Shown here piece by piece: positions 62,981-64,000 of a stretch of DNA of 64,000 nucleotides (positions within the stretch are counted from its first letter, which is position 1; every line of letters begins with the position of its first letter). The notes under the pieces were generated by a model that did not search any database, was not told the DNA's origin, and saw nothing but the letters and a program-made list of their open reading frames with translations. Where the stretch lies: assembly GCF_020616515.1 (NCBI RefSeq), contig NZ_CP085135.1:682001-746000 (forward strand). Reading direction: 5' to 3'. The DNA comes from Mesorhizobium sp. PAMC28654. GTDB taxonomy: Bacteria; Pseudomonadota; Alphaproteobacteria; Rhizobiales; Rhizobiaceae. A program made the position numbers and the translations under genes.

Positions 62981-64000
62981 CTAGATCAGGAAGGAGTAGG
63001 GGATGAATCCGACTATATCGCCCACTTTGACCTCGGTGCTTTCCTCGTCGAGTTCGATAAGACCATCTGTGTCGACAAGGGATGAAAGCAGGCCTGCACC
63101 CTCTCGCGGAAACTTGACAGCTTCCGGCAAGCCGTCCTGCCCTTGGCGAAAATTGACGCGGACATACTCACGTCTCCCCACCTTCTTTCGGTAGGAGAAT
63201 GCAGCTCGGATCGGCATTTTTGCTATTGGGGCCGGCGACGCTCCCGCCAGAGCCATGATCGCCGGCCGGGCAATCAAGGCGAACGTGACAAAACTCGCGA
63301 CCGGATTCCCAGGCAGTCCTATGAACGGGGTGCCTTTGATGACTCCCATGGCAACGGGGCGGCCGGGTTTGACTGCGACGCGCCAGAACACAAGCGTTCC
63401 CACGCTTTCGACACTTGCCTTGACGAAATCGGCTTCGCCTGTTGATACGCCCCCGGATGTAAGGATCAGATCGTGCGTCGAGGCTGCAGCATCCAGGACT
63501 TCGGCGATCGCCGCGCGATCGTCTCTCAGAATGCCAAGATCTGTGACCAAGCAGCCCAGGCGTGAAGCCATTGCTGACAACATGAAGCGGTTGGAATCGA
63601 AAAGCTGCGAGGCTCCACGTTCTGCTCCGGGGGCAACAATTTCGTTGCCGGTCGAGAAAATGGCGACCCTTACCGGCTTGGTCACCTCGACGCCTGTCAT
63701 GCCCAATGCCGCAACCAGGGCGACGTCTTGAGGACGAAGCTGGTGACCTGCTTTCAAAACCTTTTTCCCCAAGGGGATATCCTCGCCCGTCGGGCGTACG
63801 TTTGAACCCCGCTTCAGACCGGGCGGCAGCGTTACGCTATCGGCGGGGCCGACAACGACATCTTCCTGCATGAACACCGTGTCCGCACCGTCCGGCATCG
63901 GCGCCCCAGTGAAGATGCGAATGGCTTGGCCGGGTGCCATGGCCTGGCGTGCAGCCATGCCAGCCTGAACATAGTCTGTAACGGGAAAGCTCTGGGCAGC
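62981..64000 (-). CDS. moeA: Molybdopterin molybdotransferase MoeA (partial, runs off edge)
   Basis: At least 340 aa visible. The frame is open to the window edge (AAQSFPVTDYVQAGMAARQA), so the N-terminus lies beyond. Motifs: GAPMPDGADTVFMQEDV, STGNEIVAPGAERGAS, LTSGGVSTGEADFVK, GLPGNPVASFVTFALI. The C-terminal domain is complete (YRKKVGRREYVRVNFRQ). Of the MoeA types in this window it is the most canonical. It inserts molybdate or tungstate into molybdopterin-AMP. In the same direction as tusA-like, fdhB and fdhA, probably one transcription unit. Confidence 0.9.
   Translation of the reverse strand, partial: AAQSFPVTDYVQAGMAARQAMAPGQAIRIFTGAPMPDGADTVFMQEDVVVGPADSVTLPPGLKRGSNVRPTGEDIPLGKKVLKAGHQLRPQDVALVAALGMTGVEVTKPVRVAIFSTGNEIVAPGAERGASQLFDSNRFMLSAMASRLGCLVTDLGILRDDRAAIAEVLDAAASTHDLILTSGGVSTGEADFVKASVESVGTLVFWRVAVKPGRPVAMGVIKGTPFIGLPGNPVASFVTFALIARPAIMALAGASPAPIAKMPIRAAFSYRKKVGRREYVRVNFRQGQDGLPEAVKFPREGAGLLSSLVDTDGLIELDEESTEVKVGDIVGFIPYSFLI

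Noticed and set aside
1..64000. CRISPR arrays, tRNA or rRNA genes, prophage
   Set aside because: No regularly spaced repeats, no recognised tRNA or rRNA sequence and no phage structural or integrase gene were seen.

Overview
The window is high-GC DNA from an alphaproteobacterium, most likely a member of the Hyphomicrobiales close to Mesorhizobium. That placement rests on recognition of protein types (an NAD-dependent tungsten/molybdenum formate dehydrogenase with a fused NuoE-NuoF subunit, a homospermidine synthase remnant, a HVA1/DUF2945 protein, an aa3 oxidase subunit I and Rnk-like regulators), not on a search. The left half (1-36 kb) is a mosaic accessory region: stress and redox genes interleaved with insertion sequences, frameshifted genes and gene stubs. 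The right half (36.9-64 kb) is mostly intact metabolic operons.

Layout. 0.6-3.6 kb: PtsN-like EIIA protein, a secreted protein plus Tat-exported cupredoxin pair, and a soluble histidine kinase. 3.6-6 kb: a LysR gene beheaded by IS copy A. 6-10.7 kb: HVA1 protein, frameshifted universal stress protein, Rieske/flavin oxidoreductase, small secreted protein. 11-19.5 kb: a transaldolase stub fused to an IS fragment; a gluconate-2-dehydrogenase-like operon whose GMC subunit is split by IS copy B and also frameshifted; a LysR remnant; a triple-BON gene split by IS copy C. 19.6-28.2 kb: DUF6522, CBS, Tim44-like, CtaD, 5-formyl-THF cyclo-ligase, an intact LysR regulator, DUF488, and a Rnk-like gene split by IS copy D next to an intact paralogue. 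28.5-35.5 kb: HTH protein, CBS-BON protein, truncated haemoglobin, 7Fe ferredoxin, hydantoinase-A-like protein, a GTP cyclohydrolase I stub, and an ECF sigma factor with a DUF4142-cupredoxin operon. 35.5-36.9 kb: a gene graveyard. 36.9-43.5 kb: tal-pgi-tkt-pgm. 44.4-49.9 kb: cysJ-cysI-peroxiredoxin-metB-like. 50-57.8 kb: a divergent one-component regulator and a TupBCA tungstate transporter with two MoeA-type genes and a cytosolic ModA-like protein. 58-64 kb: formate dehydrogenase fdhAB, a TusA-like protein and a further moeA running off the edge.

Two themes tie the window together. First, a composite regulatory element recurs in at least seven, probably eight, intergenic regions. It is a TGCA-type dyad followed, in seven cases at the same 23-nt spacing, by an AATTTCGTTTG-like block. 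One copy sits between the intact LysR gene (24046-24891) and its divergent neighbour, and another sits beside a dead LysR gene. This suggests a LysR regulon spread over the window that covers the cupredoxin pair, Rieske oxidoreductase, gluconate dehydrogenase, BON, CBS-BON, cysJI and probably tup genes. Second, the right end is a tungsten/molybdenum cofactor and formate oxidation island: uptake (TupABC), sensing (a regulator and a MoeA fusion that share a periplasmic-binding-protein-like domain), cofactor assembly (several MoeA proteins, TusA-like) and the enzyme itself.

The mobile element is a 1511-bp DD35E element with IS3-type orfA/orfB. It is present as three intact copies with identical translations, one decayed copy and one 142-bp remnant. 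Three copies are flanked by unusually long 8-9 bp direct repeats; the decayed copy has none, which points to rearrangement.
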